From positions 1 through 35,408 of the forward strand of contig JALVCR010000099.1 in assembly GCA_027009865.1 (NCBI GenBank): a stretch of 35,408 nt of DNA. The letters run 5' to 3'. The translations under genes and the position numbers were made by a program. The stretch is from Campylobacterales bacterium (lineage in GTDB: Bacteria > Campylobacterota > Campylobacteria > Campylobacterales > JAADDG01). Positions 1 to 6,737 of this stretch are shown here, in pieces (the stretch's first letter is position 1; every line of letters begins with the position of its first letter). The notes below the pieces were generated by a model that was not told the DNA's origin, ran no database searches, and saw nothing but the letters and a program-made list of their open reading frames with translations.

Positions 1-728
1 CTTCCAAAAGTATCAAGCAGAAAGTATGCTACAGGTCCCATTACCGTAAGTTCGGGATCAAAAAGCGATATCGCCCCGACTCTGAAAACTTCTATAGGGT
101 TTAAAAGGGCTATGGATATAATCAAATTATCATCCCATCTGTTTTGAAGCATCAATCCAATAAGAGCTATATCGATGAAAGCCAAAAGCGTAATCCAAAC
201 TACAAAACTTGCCCCCAGCGCTACGTCATGGCTTTTTACAATTGTGGAGATAAAAAAGGCTATTCCCAAAAAAACGGCGCAAATAGCAAATATCAAAGCG
301 CTATAGGATAGCAAAATCGCCCAAGGAATCTCACCTCCTTTAAAAACTCCCCAAATAACTCCTATTAAAAAAGCCAAAAACACAGGGAAAAAGGTGATGC
401 TAAAACGCCCTATCATCTTTCCCCAATAATAATCCCTTAAAGATATAGGGAAAGATAGCATATACTCCAAAACAGCGCTCTCTCTATCCACAGAAATTGA
501 TTTTACCGTAGTTATTAAAATAAAAATAGGCAAAATTATAATCGTAACTTCCATATAAACTAATAAAAGGCGGCTTAAACCCGTAAATCCCATCACTACA
601 CTGTCGGTAATTCCGGTAATGAAAAAAAATGCCATCAAGCCACCAAATACCAACAGATATACCAAAAACCATCTGCTTCTAAGGGATTCTCTTATATCCA
701 GTTTAGCTATCAACAAAAGATTATTCAT
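1..728 (-). CDS. nosY: NosY, ABC-2 type permease of the NosDFY complex (partial, C-terminus off the window)
   Basis: Membrane subunit of the NosDFY ABC transporter needed to mature the copper centres of nitrous oxide reductase. The reading frame starts with ATG at 728 and stays open to base 1, giving about 242 residues. The N-terminus is MNNLLLIAKLDIRESLRSRW, the usual start of this permease family, followed by several hydrophobic segments (about residues 22-40, 50-72, 100-125, 130-150, 160-185). A cytoplasmic motif SFPISLRDYYWGK sits near residue 90. The start codon overlaps the nosL stop as ATGA, so translation is coupled. The ATPase NosF and the beta-helix protein NosD lie upstream in the same operon. 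The C-terminal part is missing only because the window ends. Family identity is firm; the exact cargo of the complex is knowledge from other species. Confidence 0.9.
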   Translation of the reverse strand, partial: MNNLLLIAKLDIRESLRSRWFLVYLLVFGGLMAFFFITGITDSVVMGFTGLSRLLLVYMEVTIIILPIFILITTVKSISVDRESAVLEYMLSFPISLRDYYWGKMIGRFSITFFPVFLAFLIGVIWGVFKGGEIPWAILLSYSALIFAICAVFLGIAFFISTIVKSHDVALGASFVVWITLLAFIDIALIGLMLQNRWDDNLIISIALLNPIEVFRVGAISLFDPELTVMGPVAYFLLDTFG

Positions 729-1165
729 TTGCCTATTTTCTCCACTCTTCTTTTAACCTCGTTAAAATCTATAATTTCACCGCTTTTAGGTCTGTTTTTA
801 TGAGCTGCAAATCCATACCCCATGGGAGTTATGCTATTTGTCGTATAAAAAGCTTTTTTTGCGTCTATCCATTCGCCGCTTTTTGCATCCGTTATCCAGA
901 TTTTTTTAAATCTAACTTCCGGATGTTCAAGCTTATTCCACAAAATAAGACACCCTATATCGTCAAACTTATAAACTCTCCCCTTCTCATCTACTCCTTC
1001 AACGGCAAATTTTCTCTCGCTTATGGCCATTTTGCATCTTTCGCACATATCTCTATCCCAGTGCATTTTAGCCGGCTCTTTTGTGTAATCTTTTTTGGAA
1101 CATCCGCTAAAGGAGATAAAAAATACTCCCAAAATAAAAAGTAGTATATATCTAAATTCTCTCAT
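725..1165 (-). CDS. nosL: NosL, copper(I)-chaperone lipoprotein
   Basis: Outer- or inner-membrane-anchored copper chaperone that supplies Cu(I) for NosZ assembly. The protein has a hydrophobic N-terminal signal ending in a lipobox (SFSGC, cysteine near residue 21) and the NosL signature DMCERCKM near residues 40-47, with the C-x-x-C-x-M copper-binding arrangement. The downstream FDD and Y-T-TNS-TPMGYG stretches are typical of NosL. I chose the ATG at 1165; an in-frame TTG at 1171 would add two residues. The gene begins inside the end of nosF and its stop overlaps the nosY start. In Wolinella nosL follows nosY, so its position between nosF and nosY is a rearrangement. Confidence 0.93.
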   Translation of the reverse strand: MREFRYILLFILGVFFISFSGCSKKDYTKEPAKMHWDRDMCERCKMAISERKFAVEGVDEKGRVYKFDDIGCLILWNKLEHPEVRFKKIWITDAKSGEWIDAKKAFYTTNSITPMGYGFAAHKNRPKSGEIIDFNEVKRRVEKIGK

Positions 1166-1790
1166 CTTCAACTATGCTTCCCAAATCCATATAAATCTCT
1201 CTATTTACAAGTCCCTCTATCTCTTCAAGACGGTGGGTAATAAAAATAGTCGATATATTCTCATCCAAAGAGCTTAAAAGCTCATAAAATTTCTCTCTTG
1301 CCTTTGGATCGAGATTTGCGGTAGGCTCGTCAAATATCAAAATATCGCTTTTTTTAGCCAAAGCAATAGCTATTAGAAGTTTTTGTTTCATTCCTCCGCT
1401 TAGTTTAAAAAAAGGCTTTTTTAAATTCTTTAAAACATCTAAATCCATTTTGGAGGATTCTTTCAAAATATCCCCTCTTAGAGTTTTTGAGCTTTTGGAA
1501 ACATACTCTAAAAGCTCCTCTACATTTAATTTAATAGGAGGCGGCGTTTGGGGAATAAAGCTGATATTTTCCAAAACTTTGACTCTCTCTTTGATAGGAT
1601 CAAACCCTTTAACTCTTATCTCTCCGCTGTCTAAATGGTAAAAGCCCAAAATAGATCTAACAAGCGTCGTTTTGCCTGCCCCATTTGGCCCCATTAAAGC
1701 TATTTTATCGCCCCTTTCTATCTTTAAATTTACACGGTTTAATACATTGACATCTAAAAATTTTTTTACGGCTTCTTTTACTTCTATCAT
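1152..1790 (-). CDS. nosF: NosF, ABC transporter ATPase
   Basis: Cytoplasmic ATPase of the NosDFY complex. All ABC motifs are present in order: Walker A GPNGAGKT (residues 35-42), Q-loop region near FIPQTPP (about 78), signature LSGGMKQK (about 130), Walker B DILIFDEPTANLDP (about 150) and switch histidine in ITHRLEE (about 187). At 212 residues it is slightly shorter than many NosF proteins but complete. The start ATG at 1790 overlaps the nosH stop by 4 bp, and the end overlaps nosL. Position next to nosY, nosL and nosD makes the assignment to nitrous oxide reductase maturation secure. Confidence 0.95.
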   Translation of the reverse strand: MIEVKEAVKKFLDVNVLNRVNLKIERGDKIALMGPNGAGKTTLVRSILGFYHLDSGEIRVKGFDPIKERVKVLENISFIPQTPPPIKLNVEELLEYVSKSSKTLRGDILKESSKMDLDVLKNLKKPFFKLSGGMKQKLLIAIALAKKSDILIFDEPTANLDPKAREKFYELLSSLDENISTIFITHRLEEIEGLVNREIYMDLGSIVEDERI

Positions 1791-2698
1791 ACTAAATTTT
1801 TCAACCTAAATTCAAAATTATACGCATCTTCATGACATACATCAAAACATCTTGCACACATTATACAATCACCGTCTTTAACAAACTCTTTTGTTATCCC
1901 CTTCTCTTTTCTCTCTTCATCATATTTTGCTTTAAATCTCTCAAGCACATGATCTTCAGGGCAAGCAATAAAACAGGCAGCGCAATGATCGCATTTATTC
2001 ATATCCCATTGCACTTTCATAGGACTTGTCCATCCCAAAAAGCTGTAAGTGGTTCCGATAGGACAGACATATTTGCACCAGGCTCTTCTTGAAAAGAATA
2101 TTTCAACAGCTAAAATAACCAAAACCCAAACTATGGCCAAACTCCAACCATATACTATAAATCTGCTCAAAATTCCAACGGGATTTATCATCTCAAATAC
2201 CAAATATCCATCAATCGCAGCGGCTGCCAAGAAAATAATCCAAAAGATATATCTGACTCTTGGATCAAATCTTCTCTCTTTTATAACTCTTTTATTTACA
2301 AGTATTTGATGAATTCTCTCTCCTATTTCGCTTAAAAGCCCGTAGGGACAAACCCAGCCGCAAAAAGCTTTGCCTCCCACAATAAAATAAAAAAGAGCTA
2401 TCGTAACGGTTCCTATAATAATATTGGTATGGATATGATGTTCTGCCGCTAAAATCTCCAAAGCCGCAAAAGGATCTATCAAATGAAAACCAAGAAGCCT
2501 TGAGCCTGTAAGCGTCCCTTCCAAAAACTGAATATCTATATGATAAGAAAGGAAAAACGTCAAATTGATAATTATAACGCTAAGCCACCTCCAAAACCTC
2601 CAAGTAGGCCTTATTTTACCCTCTCTTGTTTTATAATAGAGAGTCGATAAAAGAGGAGCATTGACAAGCTCCTTTGCAGATGCGGTATATTTGTCCAC
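1787..2698 (-). CDS. nosH: NosH, NapH-like membrane iron-sulfur quinol dehydrogenase subunit
   Basis: Polytopic membrane protein of 303 residues proposed to form a menaquinol dehydrogenase with NosG that feeds electrons towards NosZ. It has about four membrane helices, two C-x3-CP motifs (CGWVCP near residue 115 and CKYVCP near residue 208) typical of the NapH/NosR family, and two C-terminal 4Fe-4S motifs (CDHCAACFIACP near 236 and CIMCARCFDVC near 278). The start is GTG at 2698 with an AAAGGA ribosome site six bases upstream. It is a paralogue of the NapH encoded at 22395-23219. Role is known from Wolinella genetics and not shown by this sequence. Confidence 0.92.
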   Translation of the reverse strand: MDKYTASAKELVNAPLLSTLYYKTREGKIRPTWRFWRWLSVIIINLTFFLSYHIDIQFLEGTLTGSRLLGFHLIDPFAALEILAAEHHIHTNIIIGTVTIALFYFIVGGKAFCGWVCPYGLLSEIGERIHQILVNKRVIKERRFDPRVRYIFWIIFLAAAAIDGYLVFEMINPVGILSRFIVYGWSLAIVWVLVILAVEIFFSRRAWCKYVCPIGTTYSFLGWTSPMKVQWDMNKCDHCAACFIACPEDHVLERFKAKYDEERKEKGITKEFVKDGDCIMCARCFDVCHEDAYNFEFRLKNLV

Positions 2699-2708
2699 TT
2701 TGAATCCT

Positions 2709-3218
2709 TTATTTGCTGCTCTCTTTTAATTTTTGCTCAAAACTGCTTATTTCTTTAGCCAAAGATTTTAAATCCTCTTCACTCATATTGTTCAAAAGAC
2801 CAAACATTACATAATTTTTTCTCTTTCCGGATTTAAAATCCATCAAAGCCTTATATATTTCATCTTCGCTTTTTCCTATAAGTTTTGGACCTATTACTCC
2901 CATTCCATTTATTCCATGACAAGATGCGCAATTTCTTCTATAAAGAGGACTAACTTCAAAAGCCGACATTCTCCCCGCTTTTTCTTTTAAAACTTTTAAT
3001 TTCTTCTCCTCTTCACTCTCCTTTTTTTGTGAAACTGCGGATTTAGAAACAGCTTGTGAAGATTGAGCCTTTTTGCTTACGGGAACTTCAAGCTTGGATT
3101 TTTCAATAATCTCTTTTATATGCTTAAATTTTTGAGCCTCTATATCGAGTTTTGCCATATACAAAATGGCTACAAGAGTTAACGCCCCGGCAATAAATGC
3201 TATAATATGTCTAATCAT
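2709..3218 (-). CDS. nosC2: NosC2, membrane-anchored monohaem cytochrome c
   Basis: Predicted periplasmic cytochrome c of 169 residues thought to carry electrons from NosGH to NosZ. Residues about 4-22 form one hydrophobic segment without a lipobox or clear cleavage site, so the protein is probably anchored by an N-terminal helix. A charged, lysine-rich linker (about residues 40-85) precedes one class I haem c domain with CASCHG near residue 98 and a likely axial Met in NNMSEEDLK near residue 145. It resembles NosC1, which lies three bases upstream in the operon and looks lipid-anchored instead. Confidence 0.88.
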   Translation of the reverse strand: MIRHIIAFIAGALTLVAILYMAKLDIEAQKFKHIKEIIEKSKLEVPVSKKAQSSQAVSKSAVSQKKESEEEKKLKVLKEKAGRMSAFEVSPLYRRNCASCHGINGMGVIGPKLIGKSEDEIYKALMDFKSGKRKNYVMFGLLNNMSEEDLKSLAKEISSFEQKLKESSK

Positions 3219-3221
3219 CGC

Positions 3222-3785
3222 CTATCCTTTTATTCTGTTTTCTTCTTTTATTTTTTGAACTTTTTTATTAAATTCGGCAACTTCGTTCGCTAAAGCTTTA
3301 AGCTTTTCATCGCTAAGTCTTCTAACAAGCTGAACCATTAAAACATTTTTTCTTTTGCCATTTTTAAAATCTAAAAGCTGTTTATAAATATAATCTCCGC
3401 TTTTTCCAAGAAGAGACGGGCCTATTATTCCGTTTGCATAATCGTCATGACACGCAGAGCAGTAAATTAAAAAATCTTTGCTAAGCTTATTTGCTAAAAG
3501 GGAGATTTGAACTCTCTCATATCTATTTCTAACTCTTCTGTAAGCTCCAAGCTTGGTAAAAGCTGCTTCATCTTCAACTTCTTTTTTATTTTTTTTTGTA
3601 TTATAAGAATAATAAAATTCCCCTTTATCTACTTTTTTACTTTTTGCTTCCTTTTCTTTTACAACTCCCTCGGTTATCTTTATCTCTTTCAAAGAGGCGC
3701 TCTCTTTACTCTCTTTTTTACTCTCACAGCCGCTAAATAAAAGAGATGTAAAAACAGCGGTAATTAAAATATCTCTCATTTTCAT
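3222..3785 (-). CDS. nosC1: NosC1, lipoprotein monohaem cytochrome c
   Basis: Predicted periplasmic cytochrome c of 187 residues in the nos electron pathway. The N-terminal signal ends in a clear lipobox, LLFSGC, with the cysteine at about residue 20, so lipid anchoring is likely. A long lysine/glutamate-rich linker (about residues 21-70) leads to a single haem domain with CSACHDD near residue 115 and G-I-IGPSLLGKSGDYI, very like NosC2. The gene starts directly after nosG and ends just before nosC2. Paralogy with NosC2 is visible from the shared LLGKS...Y-LLDFKNGKRKN pattern. Confidence 0.88.
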   Translation of the reverse strand: MKMRDILITAVFTSLLFSGCESKKESKESASLKEIKITEGVVKEKEAKSKKVDKGEFYYSYNTKKNKKEVEDEAAFTKLGAYRRVRNRYERVQISLLANKLSKDFLIYCSACHDDYANGIIGPSLLGKSGDYIYKQLLDFKNGKRKNVLMVQLVRRLSDEKLKALANEVAEFNKKVQKIKEENRIKG

Positions 3786-3787
3786 AT

Positions 3788-4564
3788 TTAAGCCTTTTTA
3801 TATATTTCTTCATACGTTGCACGCGGAACGATACTTAAAACATTTGTCGGACAAAGCTCCACACATGCCCCGCATCCTACACACTTTTCCCTAATTTCAG
3901 GAATATAGCCGCCATTTTTCTCAATCATACCAATAGCTAAAGAGGGATTTGGATAAGGGCAAAGATCGGCACAAATAGTGCAATTTTTTGCATTTCTAAA
4001 TTTTTCAAGTTTTTTTAGAAGCTGGGTTTGAAGTTCTCTTTTTTCGCTTGGATTTGGAACATCTTCTATTTTCTTCTCTTCTATCTCTTTTTTGCTTAAA
4101 ACTTTCGTATGTTCATAAATTCTATCTATTGCGCTGTCTGGAACAGGTTTGTTATGAAGAGCCAAACATGCGTTTTCATTTACTATAACAGCCATTCCCA
4201 TATGAACATATTTGATATCATCCTTCTCATGATCCAATGCTCCGCTTGGACAGGCCAAAATACAGGGAAATGCTTTGCAAAGATAGCATCCTCTTTTATG
4301 GGGATCGATATAAGCGGTGCCAACTCCAGCTTTCCCATTTAAATCTTCAAGCAAAATAGAATCATATGGGCAAACCTGCAAACATTGACCGCACTTAATA
4401 CAAAGAGCCAAAAAATTATCTTCCTCCACAGCTCCGGGAGGTCTTAACTTAAGCTCCTCATTTTTAAAATATTTAGCCCCATAAATGCCGGCTGCCGCCG
4501 CAATTCCCAAAACTCCCAAACCGGCCATCTTCTTTATAAAATCTCTTCTTTGCTTATCAGTCAT
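3788..4564 (-). CDS. nosG: NosG, NapG-like periplasmic polyferredoxin
   Basis: Iron-sulfur partner of NosH, probably facing the periplasm and carrying four 4Fe-4S clusters. It has a twin-arginine signal (QRRDFIKK near residue 5) and cysteine clusters at CIKCGQCLQVCP (about 55), CYLCKAFPCILACP (about 92), CTICADLCPYP (about 196) and CVGCGACVELCP (about 228). At 258 residues it is close to NapG in length and is a paralogue of the NapG at 23212-24024; the shared LRPPGA motif before the first cluster is present in both. The nos neighbourhood sets it apart as NosG. Confidence 0.92.
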   Translation of the reverse strand: MTDKQRRDFIKKMAGLGVLGIAAAAGIYGAKYFKNEELKLRPPGAVEEDNFLALCIKCGQCLQVCPYDSILLEDLNGKAGVGTAYIDPHKRGCYLCKAFPCILACPSGALDHEKDDIKYVHMGMAVIVNENACLALHNKPVPDSAIDRIYEHTKVLSKKEIEEKKIEDVPNPSEKRELQTQLLKKLEKFRNAKNCTICADLCPYPNPSLAIGMIEKNGGYIPEIREKCVGCGACVELCPTNVLSIVPRATYEEIYKKA

Positions 4565-4572
4565 AATAACTC

Positions 4573-5778
4573 CTATTCATACATTAAAGGCTTAGGATCT
4601 GTTAAAAGTTTCACAGGCTCGGAAAACGGAGCCAATTTATACAAAAAATTCAAAATCGAAATAACAGGCGATCCGTAAAAAAATCTCACATTCGGATTTA
4701 AAAGCCACATCTTATCGGCATAATAATACAAAGTATAAGGAGTATCTCCTATGCCGTCTCTATTTTTATCAAGTCCCTCGTAATCATCCCAGTAATTATT
4801 CTCCCAATGATTCATAACCGAATGAATAACTCCCGAATCGTCATAAACATTTTCCATATTGCCCTTGAAAATATTCTTCTTTATTTCGTTATTTGTGCTT
4901 AAAGAGTGAAAATGCATTCCTATCGAGTTATATAAAATCTTATTTCCCGTTATATAATTTTTGGATGTAGGATCAAAAGGCGACCTATCTATATAAAAAC
5001 CTTTTGCACAATAGAGAATTGTATTGTTTTTTATAGTAAAGTTGGAAGCGTCTTTCAACCCTATCCCAATTCCAGTCGTTCCAATAGAACTCATTATCAT
5101 ATTGCCCTCGGCAATAGTATCTTTTGAATACATAAAAAAAATACCCACGCTATTGTGCTTGTAGATATTGTTTTTGACAATATTTTTCCCCGCATACATG
5201 AAATGAAGAGAATATCTTCCATACTCTCCTATATTTTTTTCTATCAAATTTCCATGACTATACCAGATAACAAAATCTCTGCTCTTATATAGATGGTTAC
5301 CTCTTAAAATATTGTCATTGCTATACCAAAGCCTTACTCCATCGCCTCTGATTCCTAAAGGAAAAGGTTTTGAAGTAATATAATTTCCTATAATTTTAGA
5401 GTCATGAACATTTTGCAAATCTATTCCAAACAGGCAATCTCTGATTTTACAATTCTCAATCGTGCAAAAATCGGCATTCTTTATAGAGATTCCGGCATCT
5501 ACTCTTTCATGCTCTTTACCGCTATGCTCTATAATTAAATTCTTTAATATAACATTAGAACTTCTTATTTTTATAACAGTTCCATTTCCATCGCCTCTAA
5601 TGACTGTTTTGCCTTTTTGCCCGACAATCATTAAAGGCTTGTTTATTATGATATTCCCTTTAAAAACTCCTTTCGGAAGTTCAAGTTTAGAGCCCTCTTT
5701 TACTTTATCGATATAACTTTGCAAACTTTGAGAAAAAGAAATACCTATAAAAAGTAAAAAGAGAGCTATGCTTTTCAT
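4573..5778 (-). CDS. nosD: NosD, periplasmic right-handed beta-helix protein
   Basis: Periplasmic copper-handling component that works with NosF and NosY. A Sec signal peptide covers about residues 1-16 (MKSIALFLLFIGISFSQS). The rest is made of beta-helix repeats rich in N and I with a spacing of about 22-24 residues (NADFCTIENCKIRD, NVHDSKIIGNYI, NSNDNILRGNHL types), the parallel beta-helix architecture of NosD. Near the C-terminus the motif NYWDDYEGLDKNRDGIGDTP is the family hallmark. At 401 residues it has normal length. The start overlaps the nosB stop by 4 bp. Confidence 0.94.
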   Translation of the reverse strand: MKSIALFLLFIGISFSQSLQSYIDKVKEGSKLELPKGVFKGNIIINKPLMIVGQKGKTVIRGDGNGTVIKIRSSNVILKNLIIEHSGKEHERVDAGISIKNADFCTIENCKIRDCLFGIDLQNVHDSKIIGNYITSKPFPLGIRGDGVRLWYSNDNILRGNHLYKSRDFVIWYSHGNLIEKNIGEYGRYSLHFMYAGKNIVKNNIYKHNSVGIFFMYSKDTIAEGNMIMSSIGTTGIGIGLKDASNFTIKNNTILYCAKGFYIDRSPFDPTSKNYITGNKILYNSIGMHFHSLSTNNEIKKNIFKGNMENVYDDSGVIHSVMNHWENNYWDDYEGLDKNRDGIGDTPYTLYYYADKMWLLNPNVRFFYGSPVISILNFLYKLAPFSEPVKLLTDPKPLMYE

Positions 5779-6563
5779 TGTATTTTATGCTCTCTTAAAT
5801 ATTTTCTTTTAGAAACAATCGCAAGAAGCGTTAAAACGCTTATAGCAAGCAAAAGCCAAAAACCAAGCGTTGGATAAGAGTGCGTCGTAAACTGCGCCAC
5901 TTTCCCGTCTCCAAATACGGTAGGCATAAACGGTTTTATTTTAAACGCTCCCCAATCGTGCATATGATGGCCAAACCAATACAGCCAGTATGCGTAAAAT
6001 CCCAAGAAAATAATAGGCAAAGCTACCGCTATCCACATAATCCATTCAAGCCATTTCCAGTTATAAAGCATAAACAGAATATAAGCAAAAGCAAGCAATA
6101 CCAATACATAAGGAGCAATTGCTCTAAGATAAGGAGCGCCTCTCTCCATAGGATCCATACCTATAAAGTGATTAATTGTATTCATCTCATGAACATCACC
6201 ACTAAATCCATCAAAATGGTAATAGACAGGAATTCCTTCAGGAAAAGCATCTTTTGGATAGTTTGGAGCTTCCAAAGATACATACCAGATAGGAGCGCTT
6301 GCAACACCTATTTCAGCATTATACTCTATCATCTTTTGCAATATTGGATTTTTATTTTTATCAAGAGCCTCCGGAGGGGTATTTGGACTTACATATCTTC
6401 CTTTTTGATAAAAATTCCAAACTTCATAAGCAATTTTTGGAATTTTATCTGCTTTTCCCTCTTTAGCTAAATCTGGAACATCATGGGTAATAACTGCAGG
6501 AATAACAAACCAATAAAGTAATACGGCAAATGCCAAGAGAGCATAAATTTGAAATTTTTTCAT
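5775..6563 (-). CDS. nosB: NosB, polytopic membrane protein of the Campylobacterota nos cluster
   Basis: Membrane protein of 262 residues located, as in Wolinella, directly downstream of nosZ. Its biochemical role is not established. One helix is near the N-terminus (about residues 7-25) and three or four more lie in the second half (about 150-170, 175-200, 230-250). The loop region has YHFDGFSGDVHEMNTINHF and the helical part HHMHDWGAF, which are histidine-rich. I chose the ATG at 6563 because AAAGGA lies seven bases upstream; the longer frame from 6617 would pass through the promoter transcript start. It is the first gene of an operon with its own Fnr-type promoter at 6592-6633. Confidence 0.85.
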   Translation of the reverse strand: MKKFQIYALLAFAVLLYWFVIPAVITHDVPDLAKEGKADKIPKIAYEVWNFYQKGRYVSPNTPPEALDKNKNPILQKMIEYNAEIGVASAPIWYVSLEAPNYPKDAFPEGIPVYYHFDGFSGDVHEMNTINHFIGMDPMERGAPYLRAIAPYVLVLLAFAYILFMLYNWKWLEWIMWIAVALPIIFLGFYAYWLYWFGHHMHDWGAFKIKPFMPTVFGDGKVAQFTTHSYPTLGFWLLLAISVLTLLAIVSKRKYLREHKIQ

Positions 6564-6591
6564 GAGTTTTCCTTTAGGAAGATTTTCTTCT

Positions 6592-6633
6592 ATTATACAC
6601 AAATATAACATTAACAAGATTGATTAGAATCAA
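6592..6633 (-). promoter_or_regulatory. Fnr/Dnr-type class II promoter of nosB
   Basis: On the minus strand a perfect palindrome TTGATTAGAATCAA (6620-6633) is followed by a perfect -10 element TATAAT (6597-6592). The distance from the box centre to the first base of the -10 is 29.5 bp, which puts the box at about -41.5, the class II activator position. The predicted transcript start is near 6585, 22 bases before the nosB ATG. Confidence 0.8.
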
Positions 6634-6703
6634 CGATTTATAACCTATATTTATTTATATCATTTAAAAATATTATAAATAAATATAGGGATTTATCAAA
6701 TCT

Positions 6704-6733
6704 ACAAAAAAGGAGAGGGAGAAATTCCCTCTC
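6704..6733 (-). terminator. Rho-independent terminator after nosZ
   Basis: An 8-bp perfect stem (GAGAGGGA / TCCCTCTC) with a five-base loop is followed on the minus strand by a run of six T. It lies five bases after the nosZ stop and separates nosZ from the nosB promoter. Confidence 0.9.
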
Positions 6734-6737
6734 TTTT

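Noticed and set aside
484..672. Minus-strand 62-residue frame
   Set aside because: It is an out-of-frame shadow of nosY, whose real frame runs from 728 to the window edge with an ABC permease sequence.
800..1144. Plus-strand frame of 114 codons
   Set aside because: It lies antisense to nosL, has no ribosome site, and its peptide matches nothing; the same holds for other plus-strand frames over the nos, nir and nap genes (for example 5880-6470 and 26220-26579).
6564..6617. Longer start for nosB
   Set aside because: The extra 18 codons cover the -10 element and predicted transcript start; ATG 6563 has a good ribosome site.
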